DNA of 64,000 nt. It comes from GCA-003244245 sp050700355. GTDB lineage: Bacteria > Actinomycetota > Actinomycetes > Mycobacteriales > Pseudonocardiaceae. A program made the translations under genes and the position numbers. Positions 55,442 through 64,000 of the stretch are shown here, piece by piece. The notes under the pieces were generated by a model. The model worked only from the letters and a program-made list of their open reading frames with translations, made no database searches and was not told where the DNA came from. The number at the start of each line of letters is the position of its first letter. Position 1 is the stretch's first letter. The DNA is taken from contig JBOHHE010000300.1 of assembly GCA_050700355.1 (NCBI GenBank), positions 1-64,000 on the forward strand. The letters are read 5' to 3'.

Positions 55442-55891
55442 TCAGCAGTGACGTGCCTGAACTGGGGGGAACTTGATTGTCAAGTAACGCACGGCGGGGC
55501 CGGGGGTGGGGGACTCCCCGGCCCCGCCGTGCTCTGGGTCCGGCCGTGCCGTCCGGGGGGAGGAAGACGGGACGGCCGGGGTCTGCCGCAATTCTCGGGT
55601 GAGGTGAGGGAGCAAAAAGGCTTCGGGCTGACGCAGATAGAAGTTCGTTGTACGGTAGACGTGACATTTGCGCCGTATTCGTCCCAACACCGTACCCGGA
55701 CGTCGGCAGGACCGGCATCTGCCCCGCCGATCGACGGGGTGATCGCAGAGCAGCTCATATGCCATCGCGCACACCCGATACCGATCGGAAGCTACCTCGC
55801 CGCCGATTCTGGATTCGACCGTATCCCGCAACACGCGACGCAACACCTCACACAGCAGGTCATGGTTGGTCTGGTACACACTCTGGTTCAT
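55442..55891 (-). CDS. Hypothetical protein with HPVDRRGRCRSCR motif
   Basis: 149 residues from ATG 55891. NHDLLCEVLRRVLRDTVESR, YELLCDHPVDRRGRCRSC, then CHVYRTTNFYLRQPEAFLLP HLTREL is a recognisable actinobacterial small-protein pattern with a C..C knuckle and a Trp-free aromatic tail. The last ~45 residues are Pro-rich and probably disordered. It is divergent from the XRE regulator (222 bases between starts) and leads the zinc-finger, peptide and methyltransferase genes. Role unknown. Confidence 0.5.
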   Translation of the reverse strand: MNQSVYQTNHDLLCEVLRRVLRDTVESRIGGEVASDRYRVCAMAYELLCDHPVDRRGRCRSCRRPGTVLGRIRRKCHVYRTTNFYLRQPEAFLLPHLTRELRQTPAVPSSSPRTARPDPEHGGAGESPTPGPAVRYLTIKFPPVQARHC

Positions 55892-56113
55892 ACTCGGACC
55901 GCTGGCTCGATAGTCGGCTGCGCTGTCATTCTCACTCCCGTGGCGGGACTGGTAGTTGCGATGCTCCGCTGGAATCTGATGTACCAGCGGCTCTATCCGG
56001 TCAGGCGCTGTGTGATCTCCTGGCCGCTGAAACGGTAGGCTGAACGGCGTCTGAGAGGGACTGACTGTCCGTACGAGTACTTGCTGATCTGGAATAGCTG
56101 ATGGGGGTGTGTT

Positions 56114-57241
56114 ATGGTCAAAAGCCACGAAACACTGCGTCGGGGTCAGGGTTCTCCACGCTGCCTCGGAGTGGTGTCCGGTTTCCTACTTAAATTGATC
56201 CGGGAATCCATCGGTCTCACGCAGGCCCGATTGGCTGGGCAACTCGGAGTGGACGTGGGTACCGTCCAGGGCTGGGAGAGCGCTCGTCGGCCCCTGGTCG
56301 CCCTGCGCGTCGCAGATCTGGCACGGCTGCGATCCCAGCTCTTGCGTTTTGGTGCTCTACCCTCGTCGCTCGCTGTCTTGGGAGACGCCATCCAGGCGGA
56401 CCTGATCATCGCAGATGCAGTACAGGCTGGTGGAAAGGTCATCGAGCGGGACGAGCACCCTCTCGGCGTGGTAGTCCATCAGCGCAAGCTCACAAACTTA
56501 ATCACATGGCCGTTCACTGGTGTCCTCCCTGCCCAGCTGCGCGATCTACCGGAACGAATTCGTACGCGGCGTGGGCCTGTCCCAGATCGGCCGACGCTCC
56601 ACCAGCTGGAGTGCACACGATTCTTCGATCACCTCCTTGTGACCGCTGATGCCAACTCTCACGAGCATGCGGTGCTGTTACGTCGACAAGCGATCTATCT
56701 GCTCGGTTTCGATGCCCGAACGAGCACAGCTGAGTGGTTGCACTCCGAACAGCTTCGTGGCTTGCGCGATATCGGTCACGCCGACTACGTCCCGCCTTGG
56801 ACCGCAGCCAGGTCTTCTGCCGTTGCGCTGGCCCGAACTGGCGATCGTGACCCGCTGCGAACTTTCGTTCAGCAGGCCCTGATCACTGACCGGCAGGAGC
56901 AGGCGAATCTCAACTACTGGGCTTACTGGGTAGGCGAGATTGACGACATTCAGGTCGATGACGGTTTCATGGGTCGTATCAACCCGCGCTGCTGGGCCGG
57001 AGTTCGACTGCTGGGGCACCTGCTTGAGCGTCTGCATCCAGGATCTATGCACGCCGAGCTCAACATCCACACGGTGTGGGCGTTGCTGCTCGTCCATCCC
57101 ACTCTGCTCGCTGATCATCCTAGCCTGCGATCCGCGGCGGCCAGCAAGATCGAATGTCTCGTCGAGGACCCCGATCTCAGCGCACAGGCGCGACGCGAAC
57201 TGTTGGACATCGCCTACGCCGTCCGCCTCGTGTCCCGGTAG
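56114..57241 (+). CDS. XRE-type helix-turn-helix regulator with long helical C-terminus
   Basis: 375 residues. The HTH (SGFLLKLIRESIGLTQARLA, GQLGVDVGTVQGWESARRPL) is near residues 25-65; the rest is helical with few landmarks (NLNYWAYWVGEIDDIQVDDG, IHTVWALLLVHPTLL). Such regulators control nearby small operons in actinomycetes. An HD hydrolase gene follows immediately. A decayed paralogue lies at 57958-59010. Confidence 0.8.
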   Translation: MVKSHETLRRGQGSPRCLGVVSGFLLKLIRESIGLTQARLAGQLGVDVGTVQGWESARRPLVALRVADLARLRSQLLRFGALPSSLAVLGDAIQADLIIADAVQAGGKVIERDEHPLGVVVHQRKLTNLITWPFTGVLPAQLRDLPERIRTRRGPVPDRPTLHQLECTRFFDHLLVTADANSHEHAVLLRRQAIYLLGFDARTSTAEWLHSEQLRGLRDIGHADYVPPWTAARSSAVALARTGDRDPLRTFVQQALITDRQEQANLNYWAYWVGEIDDIQVDDGFMGRINPRCWAGVRLLGHLLERLHPGSMHAELNIHTVWALLLVHPTLLADHPSLRSAAASKIECLVEDPDLSAQARRELLDIAYAVRLVSR

Positions 57242-57243
57242 GT

Positions 57244-57828
57244 ATGGTCACGGTCATGGAAGAGCCAGAGGAGCAACACGCCGTTGCGGTGGCTGAGTTC
57301 GCTTTCGAGCTTGGGGTACTCAAACGGATGCGCCGGGCTGGCTGGTGGCATGTCGGGGTTCGGGATCCTGAGTCGGTTGCGGAGCACAGCTTGCGGGTCG
57401 CGCAACTCGCCTCGCTCATCGCCGCGATCGAGGGCGCCGAGCCGAGCCGAGCAGCGTTTCTCGCTGTCTGGCACGACTCACAGGAAACCCGCACGGGTGA
57501 CATCCCGCACACCGCCAGGCCTTATCTTGATCAATGTTCGCCCGAAATGATCACTGTCGATCAAACTGCCGCCTTGCCCGATATCGCCCGCAAGACCGTG
57601 CAGGAAGCGGTCGCCGAGTTTGAGGCTCAGCAGACTCCCGAGGCGCACTGCGCAAGGGATGCCGACAAGCTGGAGTGCTTGGTCCAGGCGATCGAGTACC
57701 GGGATGCGGGCTACATGGGCGTGCAGAGTTGGATTGACTCCTCACGCAGTGGCTTGCGGACCGACACGGCATGTCGCATCGCTGACGCCGCTCTCCGTAC
57801 GTCGCCGCTGGCTTGGCGCGATCGCTGA
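57244..57828 (+). CDS. HD-domain phosphohydrolase (5'-nucleotidase-like)
   Basis: 194 residues from ATG 57244 (57256 also possible). The HD metal site is spread over SVAEHSLRVAQLASL, FLAVWHDSQETRTGDI (His-Asp) and CARDADKLECLVQ, as in YfbR/HDDC2-type 5'-deoxynucleotidases. It starts 2 bases after the XRE regulator stop and is probably co-transcribed. A substrate cannot be fixed. A nucleotide-depleting role alongside a regulator is possible inference. Confidence 0.85.
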   Translation: MVTVMEEPEEQHAVAVAEFAFELGVLKRMRRAGWWHVGVRDPESVAEHSLRVAQLASLIAAIEGAEPSRAAFLAVWHDSQETRTGDIPHTARPYLDQCSPEMITVDQTAALPDIARKTVQEAVAEFEAQQTPEAHCARDADKLECLVQAIEYRDAGYMGVQSWIDSSRSGLRTDTACRIADAALRTSPLAWRDR

Positions 57829-57957
57829 CCAATCGAGGCGACCACGCAGTCTGCAAACCCGTACCGGCAGTCAGTCCTACTCGGCTGCGCTTGCGCCTAG
57901 CCTTGCTCTGCGGTCACGTATCTCGCGGACCACCTGAGCCAGGCGAAGGAGGCGCAG

Positions 57958-59010
57958 TTGAGCGGTCTTGGCCCCTGCGGACCGTCGAAGGTGCGTGGTG
58001 GTCAGGGTTCCCCGCGTTGTTTCGGAGTCGTGTCCGGCTTCCTACTTAAATTGATTCGAGAATCCACTGGGCTCACGCAGGTTCGATTGGCTGAACGGCT
58101 TGGGGTGGACGTGGCCAGCGTCCAGGGCTGGGAGAGTGGCCGACGGCCGCTGGCGGCCCTGCGTGTCGCAGATCTGGTACGGCTGCGATCCCGACTGCTG
58201 CGATGTGGTGCGCATGCCACCACGCTCGCGCTTCTGGAGGACGCCATTGAGGCAGATCTGGTCATTGGTGAGTCGGTGCATGCAGGAGCTGCGCTCATCG
58301 AGGTTGATGAGCACCCGCTCGGAGTAGCGCTCCATCAGTCCAAGCTCACCAACCTGATCACTTGGCCGTTCACCGGTATTCTGCCTACCGAGTTGCGTGA
58401 CTTACCGGAGCGAGTCCGGGTGCGGCGTGGGCCGGTGCCAGATCGGCCGATGATCACCGAGGAGGAGCGAACTCGTTTTTTCGACCATTTCCTTGTGACG
58501 GCAGAGGCATATTCATAACAGCTTCGTGCGCTTCGTAACGCCGGTCGGACCGACCATATTCCGCCCTGGGTCGCTGTCCGGTCTTCTGCTGTCGCGCTGG
58601 CCCATACCGGCGATTGCGACCCGTTGCGTGCTTTTGTTCAGCAAGCTCTGAGCACTGATCGGCAGGAGCGGGCGAATCTCAATTACTGGGCGTATTGGGT
58701 GGGTGAGATTGAAGCCATCCAGGTTGATGAAGAGTTCATGGTCTGCGTCGATCCACGAGACTGGAGCGGAGTTCGGTTGCTGCGGCACCTGCTCGAAGGT
58801 CTGCATCCCGGTTCGACACAGGCTGAACTCGACATTCACACGGTGTGGGCACTGCTGCTCACTCAGCCTGTTCTGCTCGGCAATCATCCCGGTCTGCGAT
58901 CTGCAACGGCCACCATGGTCGATGAGCTTGCTGCAGGTCCTGATCTCAGCACCCAGACACGGCGCGAGCTGTCGGACATCGCCTACGCGGCCCGCTTCGC
59001 GTGCCGATAG
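57958..59010 (+). pseudogene. Decayed paralogue of the XRE regulator
   Basis: Same layout and strong similarity to 56114-57241 (GSPRCFGVVSGFLLKLIRES, ..TGLTQVRLAERLGVDVASV). At 58516 an in-frame TAA follows VTAEAYS, and ~29 codons present in the intact paralogue (HEHAVLLRRQ to TAEWLHSE) are missing. The frame then resumes with QLRALRNAGRTDHIPPW and runs to the normal end. Start is TTG 57958 or nearby. Confidence 0.8.
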
Positions 59011-59024
59011 CCGGAGTCACGATC

Positions 59025-59093
59025 ATGGAGAACCAGATAGGCAACGCCAGCACTGCCGACAAATCCGCACTACGTGATGCGATGATCGTATGA
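59025..59093 (+). pseudogene. Remnant of a second HD-hydrolase start
   Basis: After the second XRE copy, GTCACGATCATGGAGAACC parallels GTCACGGTCATGGAAGAGCC after the first. The 22-residue ORF (MENQIGNASTADKSALRDAM) then stops. The XRE-HD unit was duplicated and the second HD gene lost. Confidence 0.5.
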
Positions 59094-59133
59094 TTGCGTG
59101 AGATCATGATGAGATGAAAGATTGGTAAAAATT

Positions 59134-60003
59134 ATGCGGGCCAGAGTGCAGGCCACGCAAGGCGCGCACTACAGCTGCAGCAAAGACCACGAGGTGGGCA
59201 CCGAGTTGCCGGTGTTGATCCGGGATCTGCACACCAGCATCGCCGCCGGAGGAGATGCGGCCCAGCTGCTGGACCTTGCGGTGGTGCTGCACGCGGGTGC
59301 CACGACCGGGTGGTTGCGGGTCGCGGGTGCCCCGACCGAGACCCGGGTGCTTGCTGCCGAGCTGGCCGTGCGGACCGCTGAGTACCGCGACACCCCGGAG
59401 GCCAGAGGCCTGGCCATCTGGGGCGGACTGCACGTGCTGGTGGCAGCCGGAGCGCTCGATCTGGCGCGCGCCGAGCTGGCGGCGGTGTCGGTAGGGACCA
59501 ACAGCCCAGAATCTATGCAGCTGGCGGGCATGTTGGCGTTGTCCCACTCGCTTCTCGCCGCCGTGGACGGCCGTCCTGGTGATATCGAAGCTCCTCTGGA
59601 GTACGCCACCGAGCTGGCGGCGTGGACCGGGGAGGGCAACGCCTACTGGATGGGGTTCGGCCCAACCAACGTCGGCTTCTGGCGCCTGCACACCGCACTG
59701 GAGGCCGGGGACCACCAGCTCACCATCGCCATCGCCGAGGAGCTGCGTCCCGAAGTGCACCCTTTCCTGGGGTGTCAGGCCATGTACTGGAGCGCTTACG
59801 GCCGGGCGCTGGCCCGGCTGCGAGGACGTCACGACGACGCGGTGACGGCGCTGCGCCGGGCTGAGCTGATCTCCCCGCGCCGCGTGCTGCGTGACCCCAT
59901 CACCCGTGACGTGCTCGCCGTGCTACTCGGACACTCACGCCGCGGTTCCCGGGCAGACCAGGAACTACGGGGCATCGCCCGCCGAGCCGGTCTGCTCGGA
60001 TAA
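59134..60003 (+). CDS. C-terminal TPR half of an XRE-type regulator, HTH missing
   Basis: 289 residues from ATG 59134. LPVLIRDLHTSIAAGGDAAQ, LLDLAVVLHAGATTGWLRVA, ..EARGLAIWGGLHVLVAAGAL and similar helical repeats are typical of the TPR-rich C-terminal half of Streptomyces-type HTH regulators, which start with a ~70-residue HTH. None lies upstream. Probably a 5'-truncated regulator; expression is unproven. Confidence 0.55.
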   Translation: MRARVQATQGAHYSCSKDHEVGTELPVLIRDLHTSIAAGGDAAQLLDLAVVLHAGATTGWLRVAGAPTETRVLAAELAVRTAEYRDTPEARGLAIWGGLHVLVAAGALDLARAELAAVSVGTNSPESMQLAGMLALSHSLLAAVDGRPGDIEAPLEYATELAAWTGEGNAYWMGFGPTNVGFWRLHTALEAGDHQLTIAIAEELRPEVHPFLGCQAMYWSAYGRALARLRGRHDDAVTALRRAELISPRRVLRDPITRDVLAVLLGHSRRGSRADQELRGIARRAGLLG

Positions 60004-60337
60004 ACCCATCGGAGATGTCTGCGCCGAGAGACACAGGCAGGCCTGCGCCTGCTAACGTGGTCGCCCGGCGCGGACCGTTCCCCGCAGGCGTCTCGCCAAG
60101 GCGACACCTGCCTGTCATCACCTCGCCACTCTCAGCGACGTCAGGCTGGAATGATCTCCAATAGGGCGCGAGCTCAGCGATCTGGCGTCGATTGCGGCCC
60201 GTTGACCAGCGGTTGCGACGGGAGGAAACGGGCGGCGCGGGCACGGTGGGCGCCTTAGAGTTTGCCGAACCCAGGCATGGCCGGTGTCTGTGCGAGGGTG
60301 GAGACGGCAACCATGATGGCTGAATCGCACCCGGGAG
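60004..60337 (+). other. 334-bp gap before the aldo/keto reductase
   Basis: No coding pattern on either strand. Upstream of the reductase a short CCCGGGAG lies just before its first ATG. The region probably contains its promoter; I see no recognisable operator or hairpin. Confidence 0.5.
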
Positions 60338-61216
60338 ATGAAAAGAACCATGGCCGACGTTTCGCGTCCGACGCCCGCCGATGATGTGCACGTGCTCGGC
60401 GGCGATCTTCCGGTCCGCCGGCTCGGTTTCGGGGCTATGCGCATCACCGGCAGTGGGATCTGGGGCGAGCCGGCCGATCGTGATGGCGCCAAGACTCTGC
60501 TGCGCCGGGTGCTCGAGCTCGGCGTGAACCTGATCGACACGGCCGACTCCTACGGGCCCGAGGTTTCGGAGCTCCTGATCGCCGAGGCTCTGTACCCCTA
60601 CCCGGCTGATCTCGTCATCGCCACCAAGGGCGGCCTGCTCCGGGATGGTCCTGGTCAGTGGCGCCCCGACGGCCGCCCGGTACACCTGCGGACGGTGTGC
60701 AAGGCCAGCCTTCGGCGCCTTCGCCTTGAGCGGATCGATCTCTACCAGCTGCACGCCGTCGATCCAAAGGTCCCGATCGAGGATTCGGTGGGGGAGCTGG
60801 CCGAGCTCCAGGATGCGGGGTTGGTGCGCCACATCGGTGTCTGCAACGTCTCTGCCGAGCAGCTCGAGCGAGCGCGTGGCGTCGCCGAGGTCGTGTCGGT
60901 TCAGAACCGCTACAACCTCACCGACCGCAGCTCGGACGATCTTGTGGAGGCCTGCGGGCGCGAGGGGCTCGCCTTTCTGCCGTGGCGCCCCCTCGCGACC
61001 GGTGAGCTTGCGGCTTTCGGAGGTCGGCTCGACCGGGTTGCCAAGGCACACGGCGCAATGGCCACTCAGGTCGCGCTCGCCTGGCTACTGGCGCGTTCCC
61101 CTACGATGCTTCCGATCCCCGGTACCAGCTCGACCGAGCACCTTGAGGAGAACTGGCGGGCGGCCCGGCTGGATCTCACGCATGAGGATTTCCTCACCCT
61201 GGGGGGCCTGGCATGA
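60338..61216 (+). CDS. Aldo/keto reductase
   Basis: 292 residues (an ATG at 60350 is an alternative start). VNLIDTADSYGPEVSELLIA (Asp, Tyr), VIATKGGLL (Lys) and IDLYQLHAVDPKVP (His) form the AKR catalytic tetrad, and LPIPGTSSTEHLEENWRAA binds NADP(H). It reduces carbonyl compounds in the cytoplasm; the natural substrate is unknown. It overlaps the PAP2-kinase gene by 4 bases. Confidence 0.92.
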   Translation: MKRTMADVSRPTPADDVHVLGGDLPVRRLGFGAMRITGSGIWGEPADRDGAKTLLRRVLELGVNLIDTADSYGPEVSELLIAEALYPYPADLVIATKGGLLRDGPGQWRPDGRPVHLRTVCKASLRRLRLERIDLYQLHAVDPKVPIEDSVGELAELQDAGLVRHIGVCNVSAEQLERARGVAEVVSVQNRYNLTDRSSDDLVEACGREGLAFLPWRPLATGELAAFGGRLDRVAKAHGAMATQVALAWLLARSPTMLPIPGTSSTEHLEENWRAARLDLTHEDFLTLGGLA

Positions 61217-62775
61217 GCGCTGTGACGGCAGGAATGCGTTGGTTGCGACGTCGGTGTGACGATGTGCACGAAGTGGATCTGACCATTTCACGGTGGATCG
61301 GGCAGTTACCGCCCAGCTCGCTGGACACCGCGATGAAGGGTCTGAGCACTGCGGCGAATCACAGCGTGTTGTGGTTCGCCATTGCGGCCGCGATGGCTAC
61401 CAGGAAGGGGGCCGCCCGGCGCGCTGCGTTGCGCGGCGTGCTGTCCATCGCCGCGACGAGCTTTACCGCCAATGCCGTGCTCAAGCCGCTGATGCCGCGA
61501 CACCGCCCCCCAGCCCGGGACTTGCCCGGTTATCAGGCGTTGGTGGACCTGCCGACCTCATCGTCGTTTCCCTCCGGGCACGCTGCGTCCGCGGCGGCGT
61601 TCCTCACGGCGGTTACGCTGGAGTACCCGAAGGCAGGCTTGGCCATCGCTCCGCTGGCCGGCGCCGTGGCCTACTCCCGGGTCCATGTCGGCGTGCACTG
61701 GAGCTCTGATGTGGTGGTGGGGGCGGCGGTCGGTTCCGGCATCGCGCTGAGTACCCGGCGCTGGTGGCCGGTGCGCCGGACCGACGAGGCTCGGGCGCGA
61801 CCACTCGACGACGCGCCGGTGCTGCCGGGCGGTGCCGGGCTGGTGCTGGTGGCGAATCAGCGCTCCGGTGACCCCGCGCATGACCCGGCCGACGACGTAG
61901 CCGAAGCGTTGCCGGCCGCCACCGTGCTCCGAGCCGAGCAGGGAGTGGACCTGCATGACCAGCTGGAGAGCGCGCTGGCGGGCCAGAATGCTCTTGGCAA
62001 CGGCGTGACGCGAGCCGTCGGTGTCGCCGGTGGGGACGGGACAGTGGCGGTCGCGGCGGCGGTCGCGGGTCAGCACGGCTTGCCGCTGGTGGTGTTCCCG
62101 ACCGGCACCCTCAACCACTTCGCCCGTGACGTCGGGGTGTACGACCTGCAAGAGGTCGTCGACGCCACCCAGGCCGGCGAGGCGGTCGCGGTCGACCTCG
62201 GCGTGGTGGAGATCCACGGCGCCGGGCGGGCACCCCACACGCGGTACTTCCTCAACACCGCGAGCCTCGGCGGCTACTCCGACCTGGTGCGGCTGCGGGA
62301 GAAGTGGGAGGCCAAGTGGGGGAAGTGGCCGGCGTTCGCGGCGGCGCTCGTCACGTCGTTGCGCCATGCCCAGCCGCTGCGGGTGAAGCTGGACGGACAG
62401 GAGCAGCAACTGTGGCTGCTGTTCGTCGGCAACGGGCCGTATCACCCCGCCGGTATGGTGCCTGCCTGGCGTCCGCAACTGGACTCCGGGCTGCTCGATA
62501 TCCGCTACCTGCGCGCGGACCGGCGCTTCTCCCGGGCCCGCGCGATCATCGCGCTCGCGCTGGGTGCGCTGCGACACACCCGGACCTATGTGCGGCGGGA
62601 GGCGCCGGCACTGGAGGTGGAGCTGATCGGCCAGCATGCCTCGCTGGCCACTGATGGCGAAATCATGGACGAGGCCGGTCGGTTCACCTTCCGGGTCGCC
62701 GAGCGCCCGATCGTGGTGTATCGGCGCGACGAGGAGAACTGGCCGGACCGCCCACGACCGCATCTGGCCTGGTAG
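61213..62775 (+). CDS. PAP2 phosphatase / diacylglycerol kinase-like fusion
   Basis: 520 residues. The N-terminal ~190 residues hold a membrane PAP2 phosphatase with KPLMPRHRPPARD, SSSFPSGHAASAAAFL, SRVHVGVHWSSDVVVG. The C-terminal domain is a DAGK catalytic domain: GVAGGDGTVAVAAAVAGQ, VVFPTGTLNHFARDVG, FVGNGPYHPAGMVPAWRPQL. Both halves act on lipid phosphates, one removing and one adding phosphate. Such fusions are known in actinobacteria; the substrate is not established here. Coupled to the aldo/keto reductase. Confidence 0.9.
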   Translation: MSAVTAGMRWLRRRCDDVHEVDLTISRWIGQLPPSSLDTAMKGLSTAANHSVLWFAIAAAMATRKGAARRAALRGVLSIAATSFTANAVLKPLMPRHRPPARDLPGYQALVDLPTSSSFPSGHAASAAAFLTAVTLEYPKAGLAIAPLAGAVAYSRVHVGVHWSSDVVVGAAVGSGIALSTRRWWPVRRTDEARARPLDDAPVLPGGAGLVLVANQRSGDPAHDPADDVAEALPAATVLRAEQGVDLHDQLESALAGQNALGNGVTRAVGVAGGDGTVAVAAAVAGQHGLPLVVFPTGTLNHFARDVGVYDLQEVVDATQAGEAVAVDLGVVEIHGAGRAPHTRYFLNTASLGGYSDLVRLREKWEAKWGKWPAFAAALVTSLRHAQPLRVKLDGQEQQLWLLFVGNGPYHPAGMVPAWRPQLDSGLLDIRYLRADRRFSRARAIIALALGALRHTRTYVRREAPALEVELIGQHASLATDGEIMDEAGRFTFRVAERPIVVYRRDEENWPDRPRPHLAW

Positions 62776-62790
62776 GCCACTGTTCTCGGG

Positions 62791-64000
62791 TCACCCATAT
62801 CCGCCACCCATGCGGTGGCCGAAGGCTCGCTCAAGCGCGGCGAGCCGATCGGTCACCGGTTCCTGGGCGATGACCAGCTCCCGGGCGTAGGCCCGCAGCA
62901 GGTCGTGGTAACGGTAGCGCTGTCCACCGGTGTTATCAGGTCCGGCGGTGTCGAGCAGTTGGGCGTCCACCAGAGCGTCCATCAAATTCTCGGCCCTGGT
63001 CTGCGGAATGTCGAGCAGCGCCGCGCAGACCCAGGCGGGGAAGTCCGGTGCGTCGAGCAGGCCCAGGCGCCGGAACGCCTTTTTCGCGAGCTCGGGCAGG
63101 CTCTCGTAACTCAATGCGAGGCTGGCTCGTACCTCCAGACCGCCGAGTGCCAGCTCGTCGAGGCGGTGGTGTTCATCGGTGAGATCAGCCACGAGCCGGG
63201 TCAGCCGCCAGTGTGGCCGGGCACCGAGCCGGAGTCCGGCGACCCGGACCGCGAGCGGCAGGTAACCGCACAGCCGGACGATCTCCTCGGCCGCAGCGAT
63301 CTCCTCGGCCACCCGCTGTGGCCCGGCGATCCAGGCGAGCAGCTCGACGGCCTGGTCGGGCGTGAGAATGTCCAGATCGATCCGGTGGGTACCGGACAGG
63401 CCCGACAGCCGAGGACGGCTGGTGATCAGTACCGCACAGCCGGAGGTGGCGGGCAGCAGCGGTCGCAGCTGCTGCTCATCCGCGGCGTTGTCGAGCACAA
63501 TGAGCAGGCGCCGGTTGACCAGCCTGCTGCGATACAGCGCGGCGCGTTCCTCGATGTCGTCGGGTACCGCCGAGGTGGCCACGCCCAGTGCCCGCAGGAA
63601 CCGGCCCAGCACCTGAGCCGCGTCCAGCGGTTGGGCCTGCGCGCCACGCAGGTCCACGTACAGCTGCCCGTGCGGATAGTGGCCACGCAGCTGATGCGCG
63701 GCGTGGACGGCCAGTGCGGTCTTTCCCACGCCCGCCTTCCCGGCAATGGTCGCGATCGGCACCATCCCGGACCGATCCACGGCCGTGATCATGTGCTGCG
63801 CGATAGCGGCGAGTTCGGCGTCGCGTCCGGTGAAGTCGGCGAGGTCGGATGGCAACTGGGCGGGTGGGGTGACTGTTCTGGGAGTCCGCAGCGTGGGATC
63901 ACCGGTCAGGACAGCGCGCTCCACCCGGCGCAGCTCGGGGCCGGGCTCCACCGCGAGTTCGTCGATCAGGGCGGCCCGGGTGCGGTGGTAGACACCCAGC
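62791..64000 (-). CDS. AfsR/SARP-type regulator, C-terminally short, 5' end beyond window
   Basis: Minus-strand gene continuing past 64000, so the N-terminus is unseen. Visible are the end of a BTAD domain (VYHRTRAALIDELAVEPGPE, LRRVERAVLTGDP), an NB-ARC NTPase (FTGRDAELAAI, IAGKAGVGKTALAVHAAHQL, RRLLIVLDNAADEQQLRPLL) and its winged-helix region (YHDLLRAYARELVIAQEPVT). It stops at FGHRMGGGYG after ~400 visible residues, whereas AfsR-like proteins usually continue with TPR repeats. Such proteins activate secondary-metabolite genes; the target here is unknown. Confidence 0.85.
   Translation of the reverse strand, partial: LGVYHRTRAALIDELAVEPGPELRRVERAVLTGDPTLRTPRTVTPPAQLPSDLADFTGRDAELAAIAQHMITAVDRSGMVPIATIAGKAGVGKTALAVHAAHQLRGHYPHGQLYVDLRGAQAQPLDAAQVLGRFLRALGVATSAVPDDIEERAALYRSRLVNRRLLIVLDNAADEQQLRPLLPATSGCAVLITSRPRLSGLSGTHRIDLDILTPDQAVELLAWIAGPQRVAEEIAAAEEIVRLCGYLPLAVRVAGLRLGARPHWRLTRLVADLTDEHHRLDELALGGLEVRASLALSYESLPELAKKAFRRLGLLDAPDFPAWVCAALLDIPQTRAENLMDALVDAQLLDTAGPDNTGGQRYRYHDLLRAYARELVIAQEPVTDRLAALERAFGHRMGGGYG

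Overview
The window is high-GC actinobacterial chromosome. Gene order and protein families point to Pseudonocardiales (Saccharopolyspora/Amycolatopsis-type organisms): dacB, DUF2342 metalloprotease, tilS, hpt, ftsH, folE, folP, folB, folK; panC, panD, coaX; lsr2; clpC; mhuD; mutY; disA; radA; lpqE; carD, ispD, ispF; cysS, rlmB. This follows the order of the mycobacterial Rv3579c-Rv3610c block. The genus call is inference; no rRNA gene is present.

Layout. 0.1-8.1 kb is accessory and scarred: a HicA/HicB remnant, a Phd-type antitoxin with a frameshifted toxin, two more Phd-type antitoxins without toxins, a ParA-like ATPase coupled to a Schlafen/AlbA_2 ATPase, an exported adenosine deaminase and a [NiFe]-hydrogenase small subunit with no large subunit beside it. 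8.4-15.8 kb holds two small Cys-rich membrane proteins and a stress-signalling cluster: a HATPase-GAF-PP2C phosphatase divergent from a multi-HAMP hybrid kinase, a response regulator and a STAS protein. 15.8-17.5 kb is a junkyard of remnants (IS1380-type transposase, M20 peptidase, M15-like fragment). 17.6-33.0 kb is housekeeping: cell wall, tRNA modification, purine salvage, FtsH, a four-gene folate operon with 4-base overlaps, membrane proteins and the pantothenate/CoA genes. 33.7-46 kb holds lsr2, a lipid-kinase-like gene antisense to it, an IdeR-boxed FhuF-like gene, clpC, the heme-degrading monooxygenase mhuD, the DNA-repair and c-di-AMP genes, carD and the MEP-pathway genes.

46.1-51.8 kb carries a decayed conflict-type system (CU044_2847-like ORF, trypsin, nSTAND NTPase, WD40) convergent with a receptor Ser/Thr kinase. 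cysS-rlmB follow. 54.5-60 kb is a second accessory segment: a peptide/methyltransferase cassette with the methyltransferase gutted by an internal deletion, two small zinc-type proteins, and a tandemly duplicated unit of XRE regulator plus HD hydrolase whose second copy is decayed. The window ends with an aldo/keto reductase coupled to a PAP2-lipid kinase fusion, and an AfsR/SARP-type regulator running off the right edge.

The most interesting material is the ParA plus AlbA_2 module with a 45-residue downstream ORF (2.0-4.4 kb), the broken trypsin-nSTAND-WD40 system (46.1-48.9 kb), the peptide-methyltransferase cassette (54.5-57.2 kb), and the evidence that several toxin-antitoxin genes were cut and pasted together. 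No tRNA, rRNA, CRISPR array, integrase or complete insertion sequence was seen.
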